Assembly: GCA_905235885.1 (NCBI GenBank)
Contig: CAJONM010000135.1
Location: 1-28,497 of the forward strand
Length of the DNA stretch: 28,497 nucleotides
Direction: 5' to 3'
Source: an uncultured Clostridia bacterium
GTDB taxonomy: Bacteria; Bacillota; Clostridia; UBA1381
Positions within the stretch are counted from its first letter, which is position 1. Each line of letters opens with the position of its first letter. This document shows, one piece after another, positions 17,309 through 25,500 of this stretch. The notes below the pieces were generated by a model. That model was not told the DNA's origin, did not search any database, and saw nothing but the letters and a program-made list of their open reading frames with translations. A program made the position numbers and the translations under genes.

Positions 17309-18226
17309 ATGCCTATCAAGATCGCGGATAAGCTGCCGGCAACAAAGCAGCTTACGAAAGAGAATATATTTGTCATGACTGAAAAACGCGCTGCGTCGCA
17401 GGATATTCGTCCGCTTAAAATAGCAATAGTAAATATTATGCCCGAAAAGATCAAAACGGAAACGCAGCTTTTAAGGCTGCTGTCGAACACTCCGCTTCAG
17501 GTCGAGGTCGATCTGGTTCAGATGTCGTCGCATCGCTCCAGAAACACATCCGAGGAGCATCTGAGCGCGTTCTACAAGCAGTTTTCCGATATAAAAAAAT
17601 GCAAATATGACGGTATGATAATCACCGGCGCACCGGTGGAAAACATAGATTTTGAAGAGGTCGATTACTGGCAGGAGCTTACCGAGATAATGGAGTGGAC
17701 GAAAACGAATGTCACATCAACGCTCCATATTTGCTGGGGCGCGCAGGCAGGTTTGTATTATCATTACGGGATAAATAAATATCCGCTGCCGAAAAAATGC
17801 TCTGGCGTATACAGCCACAGGGTGCTTCGCCGCACGGCAAAGCTCGTTCGCGGCTTTGACAGCGTGTTCTACGCGCCGCATTCGCGGCATACCGAGGTGC
17901 TTCGCGAGGACATAAAGAAGGTACCGGCACTGGAGATACTGTGCGAGTCCGACGAGGCGGGCGTATATGTAATAACAACGAAAAAGGGCAGGCAGATATT
18001 CGTTATGGGACACAGCGAATACGATGACGACACGCTCAAAAACGAATACATCCGCGATAAAGAGCGCGGCATGGATCCGGCGATACCGGAGCATTATTTC
18101 GTTGACGATAATCCCAAAAAGAAGCCGATAGTGCGTTGGCGTTCGCACGCGCACCTGCTTTACGCCAACTGGCTGAATTACTTTGTATACCAGATAACGC
18201 CATATAACATTGAAAAAATACGCTAA
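17309..18226 (+). CDS. metA: Homoserine O-acyltransferase (MetA family), predicted acetyl-CoA specific
   Basis: Transfers an acyl group to homoserine in the first committed step of methionine synthesis. The 305 residues carry the family triad: Cys142 (HICWGAQAG), His235 and Glu237 (MGHSEYD). Residue 111 is Glu in TGAPVEN. In Bacillus cereus MetA a Glu at this position selects acetyl-CoA, whereas the Escherichia coli enzyme has Gly there and uses succinyl-CoA, so this is predicted to be a homoserine O-acetyltransferase despite the MetA fold. GAAGGAG lies 10 bases before the ATG. It is monocistronic, ending at a terminator shared with argG. Family assignment is very sure; the acyl donor is inferred from one residue. 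Confidence 0.96.
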   Translation: MPIKIADKLPATKQLTKENIFVMTEKRAASQDIRPLKIAIVNIMPEKIKTETQLLRLLSNTPLQVEVDLVQMSSHRSRNTSEEHLSAFYKQFSDIKKCKYDGMIITGAPVENIDFEEVDYWQELTEIMEWTKTNVTSTLHICWGAQAGLYYHYGINKYPLPKKCSGVYSHRVLRRTAKLVRGFDSVFYAPHSRHTEVLREDIKKVPALEILCESDEAGVYVITTKKGRQIFVMGHSEYDDDTLKNEYIRDKERGMDPAIPEHYFVDDNPKKKPIVRWRSHAHLLYANWLNYFVYQITPYNIEKIR

Positions 18227-18255
18227 AAAATAAGGGCTTTTTAGGCCCTTATTTT
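18227..18255. terminator. Bidirectional terminator between metA and argG
   Basis: A perfect 11-bp stem pairs 18227-18237 (AAAATAAGGGC) with 18245-18255, with a 7-base loop. A-rich and T-rich flanks allow it to act in both directions. It lies between the convergent metA and argG stop codons. Confidence 0.93.
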
Positions 18256-18258
18256 ATT

Positions 18259-19476
18259 TTATTTGATGCCATTCTTTTTCTTCATCATAGCCCTGACCTT
18301 CAGCGGCAGACCGAACAGATTTATAAATCCGGCACTGTCGCTGTGGCTATACAGCTCATGGCTGTCGCCGAACGATGCGATGTCCTCGTTATACAGTGAG
18401 TACGGCGATCTTGCGCCGGCAGGCGTGCAGCTTCCCTTATAGAGCTTTAAGCGAACCTCACCCGTAACCGTCTTTTCCATTTCATCGAACATTGCCGACA
18501 TAGCCTCGCGCAGCGGCGTGTACCATTTTCCGTCGTATACAAGCTCTGCGAATTTTATCGCGCTCTGACGCTTGAAGGCTTGCGTATCGCGGTCAAGACA
18601 GAGATATTCAAGCTCAGTTATGGCGGTGTAGAGGATAGTTCCGCCGGGAGTTTCGTATACGCCTCTGGACTTCATTCCGACCAGTCTGTCCTCGACAATA
18701 TCGGCTATGCCTACGCCATGCTTGCCGCCCAGGATGTTGAGCTTTTCGACAAGCTCGCGCGGCGAAAGCTTTTTGCCGTCTAAAGATACGGGAATGCCCG
18801 ACTCAAAGCCGATAGTTACATATTCCGGCGCATCGGGAGCCTTTTCGGGCGATACGCCAAGCTTTAGCAGATTATCAAGCTGCGGCTCGTTCCACGGATC
18901 CTCAAGATCCATTCCCTCGTGGCTTATATGCCATATATTTCTGTCGCGCGAATAAAGATCCTTTTTGGTAACGGGGCATTCTATGCCGTTTTTCTCGGCG
19001 TAATCCACCGCGTCCTCACGCGATGTAATATCCCATATTCTCCATGGCGCGATGACTTTAAGCGACGGGTCGAGCGCCTTTATCGTAAGCTCAAATCGTA
19101 CCTGATCGTTGCCCTTGCCCGTTGCACCGTGGCAAATGGCTACCGCGCCCTCCTTATGGGCGATGTCCACAAGCTCCTTTGCGATTATCGGCCGCGCGTG
19201 CGATGTGCCGAGAAGGTACTTGCCCTCGTATACCGCGCCTGCCTTCAGCGTCGGGAATATGAAGTCCTCAACATACTTATCGCGAAGATCGGCGATATAG
19301 CACTTTATCGCGCCTGTTCTTTTCGCGCGCTCCTCAAGTCCTTCCGTTTCCTTGCCCTGACCGACATCGCCGCATACGCATACGACATCGTAATCATAGT
19401 TTTCCTTCAGCCAGTGGATGATGATAGAGGTATCAAGTCCGCCTGAATATGCCAATACAACCTTATCCTTAGCCAA
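18259..19476 (-). CDS. argG: Argininosuccinate synthase
   Basis: Joins citrulline and aspartate with ATP to give argininosuccinate, the penultimate step of arginine synthesis. The 405-residue length is normal. The N-terminal ATP-pyrophosphatase loop is AYSGGLDTS (about 9-17). Also visible are VCVCGDVGQG, the citrulline/aspartate region ICHGATGKGNDQVRFE, and the C-terminal SCTPAGARSPYSLY. The start is TTG at 19476 with AAAGGA 10 bases upstream; the nearest ATG is out of frame. argH does not follow; the gene stands alone between the metA terminator and the divergent ruvC. Expression is probably set at the symmetric promoter region described separately. Confidence 0.97.
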   Translation of the reverse strand: MAKDKVVLAYSGGLDTSIIIHWLKENYDYDVVCVCGDVGQGKETEGLEERAKRTGAIKCYIADLRDKYVEDFIFPTLKAGAVYEGKYLLGTSHARPIIAKELVDIAHKEGAVAICHGATGKGNDQVRFELTIKALDPSLKVIAPWRIWDITSREDAVDYAEKNGIECPVTKKDLYSRDRNIWHISHEGMDLEDPWNEPQLDNLLKLGVSPEKAPDAPEYVTIGFESGIPVSLDGKKLSPRELVEKLNILGGKHGVGIADIVEDRLVGMKSRGVYETPGGTILYTAITELEYLCLDRDTQAFKRQSAIKFAELVYDGKWYTPLREAMSAMFDEMEKTVTGEVRLKLYKGSCTPAGARSPYSLYNEDIASFGDSHELYSHSDSAGFINLFGLPLKVRAMMKKKNGIK

Positions 19477-19504
19477 GATAATTCATTCCTTTCGATATGA
19501 TGAC

Positions 19505-19533
19505 TTGCAAATCATCAAAATTTATAGTATAAT
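19505..19533 (+). promoter_or_regulatory. ruvC promoter
   Basis: TTGCAA (19505-19510), 17-base spacer, perfect TATAAT (19528-19533). The expected transcription start is near 19540. The -10 lies inside the left arm of the 29-bp palindrome. Confidence 0.75.
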
Positions 19534-19549
19534 GGTATTATACTATAAA
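19521..19549. repeat. 29-bp palindrome covering divergent -10 elements
   Basis: Perfect 13-bp inverted arms, 19521-19533 and 19537-19549, around GGT. Each arm contains the -10 of one of two divergent promoters. A second inverted repeat overlaps it: ATAATGGTAT (19529-19538) with ATACCATTAT (19552-19561). The site could be an operator, for example for an arginine repressor, but it does not closely match the Arg box consensus I know. Confidence 0.85.
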
Positions 19550-19565
19550 ATATACCATTATGCAA
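19537..19565 (-). promoter_or_regulatory. argG promoter
   Basis: On the minus strand, TTGCAT (19565-19560), 17-base spacer, perfect TATAAT (19542-19537). The expected start near 19530 gives a leader of about 54 bases. It overlaps the ruvC promoter almost completely. Confidence 0.75.
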
Positions 19566-19603
19566 GTGTAAATTGAACATTTTCGGGAACTTTGGAGGGC
19601 GTT

Positions 19604-20107
19604 ATGATCGTTATAGGTATAGATCCGGGCTATGCTATTGTGGGTATAGGCGTGGTAGAATACAACGGAAATAAATTCAGACCCATTTCATACGGAGCGA
19701 TAACCACCGATGCCGCCATGCCGACGGTCGATCGCCTGAAAAGGATATATGATGAAATGACGACACTTATCGACAAATATCAGCCGGACGCTGTCGCGAT
19801 AGAGGAGCTGTTTTTCAATTCAAATCAAAAAACGGCTATAAATGTCGCGCAGGCGCGCGGCGCCCTGCTCGTTGCCGTCAAAAACAAAAATATCCCCATA
19901 TATGAATACACTCCGCTTCAGGTAAAGCAGAGTGTTACAGGCTATGGCAGAGCGGACAAGACGCAGGTGCAGCAGATGGTGAAGATGCTTTTAAATCTCA
20001 ATGTCATCCCCAAGCCCGACGACGCCGCCGATGGGCTTGCGCTTGCGATATGTCACGCTCATTCAAGCAAGATCAACAATATGTTCGACCTCAACCGCGT
20101 AAAATAG
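19604..20107 (+). CDS. ruvC: Crossover junction endodeoxyribonuclease RuvC
   Basis: Resolves Holliday junctions by paired nicking, in cooperation with RuvAB. The 167 residues show the RNase H-like fold and the four acidic catalytic residues: D7 in GIDPGY, E67 in AIEELFF, and D140 and D143 in DDAADGLA. These line up with D7, E66, D138 and D141 of the Escherichia coli enzyme. The ATG at 19604 has GGAGGG immediately upstream with a short 4-base gap; a TTG at 19592 is in frame but would precede that site. ruvA and ruvB do not follow here. It ends one base from the end of the convergent histidine kinase gene with no terminator seen. Confidence 0.96.
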   Translation: MIVIGIDPGYAIVGIGVVEYNGNKFRPISYGAITTDAAMPTVDRLKRIYDEMTTLIDKYQPDAVAIEELFFNSNQKTAINVAQARGALLVAVKNKNIPIYEYTPLQVKQSVTGYGRADKTQVQQMVKMLLNLNVIPKPDDAADGLALAICHAHSSKINNMFDLNRVK

Positions 20108-20108
20108 C

Positions 20109-21524
20109 CTATTCCGTTTCAAGCGAAAACCGGAATGTTATCGTGTGCTTGTCCGTATCAGGATCATACGCACTTGCGGCGGTGATCTGCTGATTATGCA
20201 GACGCATGATATTTTGCGCCAGCGCCAGACCCAGACCTGCTCCGAAGCGGTCCTTCTCGCGCGATTTATCCGTTTTATAAAATCTGTCAAACAAATGGGC
20301 GATGTCTTCATCGTCTATTTTTTCGCATTGATTTGATATTTCCGTATATGCCTTGCCTGAGTCGGAGTATGTTTTTATGTTTATCACCGAACCGCGCATG
20401 GCAAATTTTATCGCGTTGTCCAAAAGATTTATGATAACGCGCTTTATCTGATTTTTGTCGCCGACGGTTATGAGCCTGTCATTTTCAAGATCAACATTTA
20501 CATCAAGTCCGTTGTCGTTTATGCGCTGTTCAAGACCGATTATGGATGTGCATATAAGATCGTTTATATCAAACGAGGATATGTCGAGCTTGAACTTCTC
20601 ATTCTCTATCTTTGACATTTCCAGCATATCGTTTACAAGGTCGGTAAGACGCACTGATTCGTCAAGCACGATCTGAAGATACGGCTTTTGCATATCCTCT
20701 GTTATCGTGCCGTCAAGCATACCGCGAACAAATCCGGAAATGCTCGTCATAGGCGTTCGCAGCTCATGCGATATGTCGGATATGAACTGCCGTCGGTTTT
20801 TCTCGTATTTCTCTATTGAGCTTGCCATGAAATTAAATGTCGAGGCGAGCTGCCCGATCTCGTCGCGGCTCTCAACATTGACGCGCTCCTCAAAGTTTCC
20901 GGCGGCTATCTTCTGCGCCGCGCTGTTTATCCGCGTAATGGGCGAGGAGATCTTTTTCGCCTGTATATATATTATAAGCAGCGCCAGCAGCATGGACATC
21001 GACGCCGACACAAGCAGCATGATAAGCAGCTCCATGGATGTGCGCCGCAGCTCTGCGGTGGAGCTGTTGAAGATGATCGCGCCGATTATGTTGTTCTGGT
21101 AATGCATTGGTACGGCGACGGTCAGCACGCTGTTATCGTAGAAACCGTTAAAGTCGGATTTATATACCGTAAAGCGCCCATCGTCTATGCAAGAGAGCGC
21201 TTTCTCCGGAACCGATTTTATTCCGCAGGTGGAGATGAACACATCCCCGTCACGGTCGGTTATGGTGATGTCTGATTTTGTGAATTTGCTCCATGTAGAC
21301 AGGAAATTATCAAATGAGCGCTTGGAATACGCGTCCGTCTGCTCTATCTGGAGCGTTGCCGCCCAGTATTCTATCGAATACGCAACCGACGATATTTTCT
21401 CGACCTGCTTCCTTACGGTGTAATGACCTAAAAACATCGCCATAGACATCGACACGAACGAGAAAACGATAAGTAGGATAATGGCGTATGTCCAAAACAT
21501 ACGACCGAAAATGCTTTTTATCAT
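20109..21524 (-). CDS. Membrane sensor histidine kinase (HAMP type)
   Basis: Sensor of a two-component system, 471 residues. Transmembrane helix 1 is about 11-33, an extracellular sensor region of about 130 residues follows, helix 2 is about 166-188, and HAMP is about 189-241. The dimerisation/phosphoacceptor segment is FISDISHELRTPMTSI with His253. The ATPase domain has the N-box VIINLLDNAIKF (Asn370), an F-box FDRFYKTDKSR, and GAGLGLALAQNI. The G1 box is atypical: SNQCEKIDDED stands where DxGxG is expected, a variation also met in other Firmicute kinases. Its ATG overlaps the response regulator stop in an ATGA arrangement (21521-21524). The signal is unknown. Confidence 0.92.
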   Translation of the reverse strand: MIKSIFGRMFWTYAIILLIVFSFVSMSMAMFLGHYTVRKQVEKISSVAYSIEYWAATLQIEQTDAYSKRSFDNFLSTWSKFTKSDITITDRDGDVFISTCGIKSVPEKALSCIDDGRFTVYKSDFNGFYDNSVLTVAVPMHYQNNIIGAIIFNSSTAELRRTSMELLIMLLVSASMSMLLALLIIYIQAKKISSPITRINSAAQKIAAGNFEERVNVESRDEIGQLASTFNFMASSIEKYEKNRRQFISDISHELRTPMTSISGFVRGMLDGTITEDMQKPYLQIVLDESVRLTDLVNDMLEMSKIENEKFKLDISSFDINDLICTSIIGLEQRINDNGLDVNVDLENDRLITVGDKNQIKRVIINLLDNAIKFAMRGSVINIKTYSDSGKAYTEISNQCEKIDDEDIAHLFDRFYKTDKSREKDRFGAGLGLALAQNIMRLHNQQITAASAYDPDTDKHTITFRFSLETE

Positions 21525-22213
21525 GACGGGTGGACCTCAAATTTGTAACCCACGCCCCAAACGGTTTTGAGCTGCCAGCTGACACCGTCGCACACGAGCT
21601 TTTCGCGAAGCCGTTTTATATGGACATCGACCGTTCGCGAATCGCCGAAATAGTCAAAGCCCCATACCTCCTCCAAAAGCTGCTCGCGCGTAAAGACGCG
21701 GTTGGGGTTGGAGGCGAGGAAATAGAGAAGCTCCAGCTCCTTTGGCGGTATATCCAGAATACGCCCGTCTATCGTAAGCTCATAAGTTTCCAGATTTACC
21801 CCCAGCTTGTCAAATGATATTATCCTGCCGCTATCGGACGCATTCTTTGCCTCGCTTCTGCGAAGTATCGCCTTGACTCTTGCAACAAGCTCTTTCGGCT
21901 CAAACGGCTTTACCATATAATCATCCGCGCCAAGCTCAAGGCTGAGTACCTTGTCAAAGGTCTCACCCTTTGCGGTAAGCATCATTATCGGCACATCGGA
22001 TGATTTGCGTATCTCGCGGCATACTCTGTTCCCGTCAAGCTCGGGCATCATAATATCAAGGATGATCATCGACGGAGCCTCCTTTTTAAACAGCTCCAGA
22101 GCGTCCGCGCCGTTATGCGCGGTGACGGTGAAAAAACCCTCCTTTTCCAGATACAGCTTTATCAGCTTTACTATATTTATATCATCATCGGCAACAAGTA
22201 TCTTTGTGCTCAT
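21521..22213 (-). CDS. OmpR/PhoB-family response regulator
   Basis: DNA-binding partner of the kinase encoded directly downstream, 230 residues. The receiver domain (about 1-120) shows the acidic pocket ADDD, phosphoacceptor D53 in ILDIMMPELDG, and VKPFEP with the conserved Lys near 102. The C-terminal winged helix (about 130-228) has the family pattern PPKELELLYFLASNPNRVFT and SRTVDVHIKRLREKL. The ATG at 22213 was chosen over a GTG at 22222: AAAAGGAAG then lies 8 bases upstream. It may regulate its own operon (see the promoter-region repeats). The regulon is unknown. Confidence 0.94.
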   Translation of the reverse strand: MSTKILVADDDINIVKLIKLYLEKEGFFTVTAHNGADALELFKKEAPSMIILDIMMPELDGNRVCREIRKSSDVPIMMLTAKGETFDKVLSLELGADDYMVKPFEPKELVARVKAILRRSEAKNASDSGRIISFDKLGVNLETYELTIDGRILDIPPKELELLYFLASNPNRVFTREQLLEEVWGFDYFGDSRTVDVHIKRLREKLVCDGVSWQLKTVWGVGYKFEVHPS

Positions 22214-22251
22214 AAATATCACTTCCTTTTTATGTTATATTATCATAAAAA

Positions 22252-22290
22252 TGCAAACTTTTATCGGTATAAAGGTAAATTTTCTGTTAA
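22252..22290 (-). promoter_or_regulatory. Possible PhoP-like direct repeats upstream of the two-component operon
   Basis: Reading the minus strand, TTAACA (22290-22285), TTTACC (22279-22274) and TTTGCA (22257-22252) lie in 11-base register, with one non-matching position between the last two. PhoB/PhoP-type regulators bind TTAACA-like hexamers at 11-base spacing. A TAATAT-like -10 follows before the response regulator start. The first hexamer overlaps the end of the XRE gene. Confidence 0.3.
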
Positions 22291-22574
22291 TAAAATGTTC
22301 TGTCCATATACATTTGATGCGCCCTTTTCAGCTCGTCCTCGGTCGCGTCGTAAATGATCTCGCCGGATGGCTCATGCACTCGGAGAATGTCGTACACATC
22401 GAAATTATACAGATCCGCAAGCTTTATGAATACCGACAGCGGTATCGTGCTTTCGCCGTTTTCATAAGAAGACATCGTATTTGCCGATATTCCGACCAGC
22501 TCCGCTGCCGCCTCCTGAGAAAGACATGCGGCTTTTCTGAAGCATTTAAGCTTTAATCCGTAGTTATATTCCAT
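22287..22574 (-). CDS. Small XRE-family helix-turn-helix regulator
   Basis: DNA-binding protein of 95 residues. The Cro/CI-type helix-turn-helix covers about 7-62: LKCFRKAACLSQEAAAELVG, then ISANTMSSYENGESTIPLSV, then FIKLADLYNFDVYDIL. The C-terminal 30 residues (SGEIIYDATEDELKRAHQMY) are charged, with no recognised domain. It starts 20 bases after the mannosyltransferase stop with CGGAGGG upstream, so it is most likely expressed on the same transcript. Target genes cannot be told from the sequence. It could control the upstream glycosylation gene or the downstream two-component pair. Confidence 0.88.
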   Translation of the reverse strand: MEYNYGLKLKCFRKAACLSQEAAAELVGISANTMSSYENGESTIPLSVFIKLADLYNFDVYDILRVHEPSGEIIYDATEDELKRAHQMYMDRTFY

Positions 22575-22594
22575 ATGACCCTCCGTTTTTCATA

Positions 22595-25500
22595 TTACAC
22601 CAGAACCCATGACGAGAACCATTTAAGCCATGTTTTTGCAAATTCGCCGTCTATCGGCTTTCCCGATATGACCGGATAGAACAGTATGAACAAGCCTACT
22701 GCCGCGGCGGCGTATGCAAACGATACCGCAATTACGGATCGCTTGTTTTTTGCGTTGTCGTAGAATGTTTTCAGCGTGTAGCCGAGCATAAGCACGACGA
22801 ATACCACAGACGGGAAATAGTGATATATATATGTCGTTCTCGTTATCGGTATCCATGGCGCGAACTGAGTCAGGTACGCTATCACCAGAAACAGTGCCGT
22901 TTTGCCCGACCGCTGTCCGATAAACTCATCAAATGCAAGCACAAGCGCAAATACCGTCACCATAACGGCGGAATAGAACAGCACGCAGGCAAACAGCCGT
23001 TCGAGCTTTTCGTTGCCTGTGCCTGCCGTATACGCGACAGCGCAGATGACCGCAAAGGCGGCAGCGTAGATACCGAGAAACGCGTATTTATTCATACCGA
23101 GGTAGCCACGCTCGCGCAGCGGTATCATGACGGCAAGTGCCGCCGTATACGCGAACGCGCCGATACCGAGCCACCATACCGCAGGATTTCCAAACGCGCT
23201 TATGCCTTGCTTGAGACCGTCGGGGGTGGTGTTTGAAAAATACCATAGCGGACGGTACATTATGGGCCATTCGTACCAGTGCGATGAATACGGGTGCGTT
23301 GAATTGGCTATTGTTTTGCTGTGATATGTCATCATGGAACGGGCGTTTTCAAATATCGTCCCTATCCCGTGTCCGCTCGGCGTTTTAAGATACGGGATAT
23401 ATGACATGGCATATATCGCCGAGGGAATTATGACAAACATAAGCACGCAAAACGCAAGTGTTACCGCCGTATTCCGTTTAAATCCCGAAATCACCTTCTC
23501 ATGGCTTATGCCCGATGTTTCGCCCTTTGGCTTTGATGCGGCATATCTGTATTCGATATATCTTGTATACAGCGTATAGAAAAATATTATCGCAAGTCCC
23601 AGTCCGGCATAAAGCCCCGTCCATTTGCACGCGACGGCAAAGCCGAAGAATATGCCCGACAGCCCAAGCGGCATGAGAGTATTTTTAAGAGGCGTGTCGT
23701 AAAAGCTCATGGTGTAGTATTTATACATAAAGTAGTACATCAGCATGATGAAGAATGTTACATACACATCTATCGTTGCGATACGGGTCTGGGTAAAGTG
23801 CATAAAATCGAAGGTGAACAGGAGACACACCACTACTGCAAGCCATGTATGTTTAAGAAGCCGCCTTGCGAAAAGGTATATAATTGGTATCATAAATATA
23901 CCGAATACTGTCCCCACTATGCGCCAGCCGAACGGCACCATGCCGAATATCCGTATTCCTACAGAGATAAGAACTTTGCCAAGCGGCGGATGCGTCCATT
24001 CGTATACGGTCATATTACGGATAAATTCATACGCCGTCCGCGCATGGTATATCTCATCGAAATATGTTTCGGACATAAACGATTTTCCGTAAACAAACAT
24101 TTCCTGTTCATCAAATAGCGCCGCTATCTCATTATTGTTATAATTTATCGGGCGGATGATCTCGTTATTTTTGTCAAGAACAGCCACCTCACGGATATAT
24201 ATAAGGTCTGTCGGGTCGTCCTGCGCCGCCGTATGATCGGTCGAAAGCTCTATATATCGTGCGGTAACGGCGGTTTCATCCTTGTCCCAGTAGAATACAG
24301 AGCCTGATGTGAGACGGCTTTCGGATACGACAGTTCCGTCACTGTCTAAATATCTGAACACTATCGCACGATTGTCATCAAGCTGCCTTGCGCCGAGGAA
24401 AAACTGCGTTTGGGATATGCTCATTTCCTCGCCCATATCTACGGTAACGGGGTCGGACGAGAGCGTAAGCTCTGTCTGCGGCGCGAATTTGTTGCCCAGA
24501 GAATGGAACGCGATAATGCTGTATACTACGATAATGACAGCCATTACCGCAAGATCTATCCTTGTAAGGCGCGGCGCTTTTTCCGTTAATTTAAAGCTGA
24601 ATGTTTCTTCCTTTTTTGACAGCGGCTTCTGAGAGCCTTTTTTATATTTTACCGATATTTCCTTGCGCTTCTGTGACGGCTGCGTCTGCACCGCGCCCAT
24701 GCCCTCGGTCTGAATATAATATACCGCCAAGGCGAAAAGCGCGATATTTACAAAGCCTGCCGGCGCGACCGCGCCGTTTATCGAGTAATAATTGGACGCG
24801 TCGTAAACAAACAGCGACCACGCCATATTATACATCTGCGAAAGCGAGAATAAAAGATACAGCCAAAAGGTTTTTGAAGACGGCGCGATGATAAGAGCGG
24901 ACATCAGCATAAATATGCCTGTAAACGCGTACCGCTCGTGCATTTTTATACCGAACATATACACGCCGAAAATGAGGATGAACGAGGCGATATAGCAGCG
25001 TGCCGCGCTCTTGCTCCTGAAAAAGACATATCCCGAATATGCCACCGCCGCCGCCATTGCCGCGTAGCCGAATATTTTTGTCCCTACCGAGAGCGGCGCC
25101 CAGTTCTTGCCTATCGCGGCATAGAAATTAAACGCGTTTACGGTCATATATTCGTATTCGCCGAGCGTTTGGAGATATTGCGCTATTATCGTTTTGATCC
25201 CGTCAACGGGATTTTTGCCGAACGGCATAAATAATATCAGCATCGCCGCGACTGCCGCGACCGCACCGAGAATGTATTTAATAAGCTTTCGCGCCTCGAA
25301 TTTATTGCTGATAAAGAGATCATCTATAAGCGCGAACGCGATCACCGGCGCGACAAACAGAGCCTGCGGCTTTACGAGAACGCCTGATGCCAGCCAGAAA
25401 AACGACGGGATAAATCTTCGCTCCGCCGCGTTGTATACCGCCATCAGACATAAAAGCGCGAGAATGCCGTCGATCTGCCCCCAGACGGCGCTGTCTGTTA

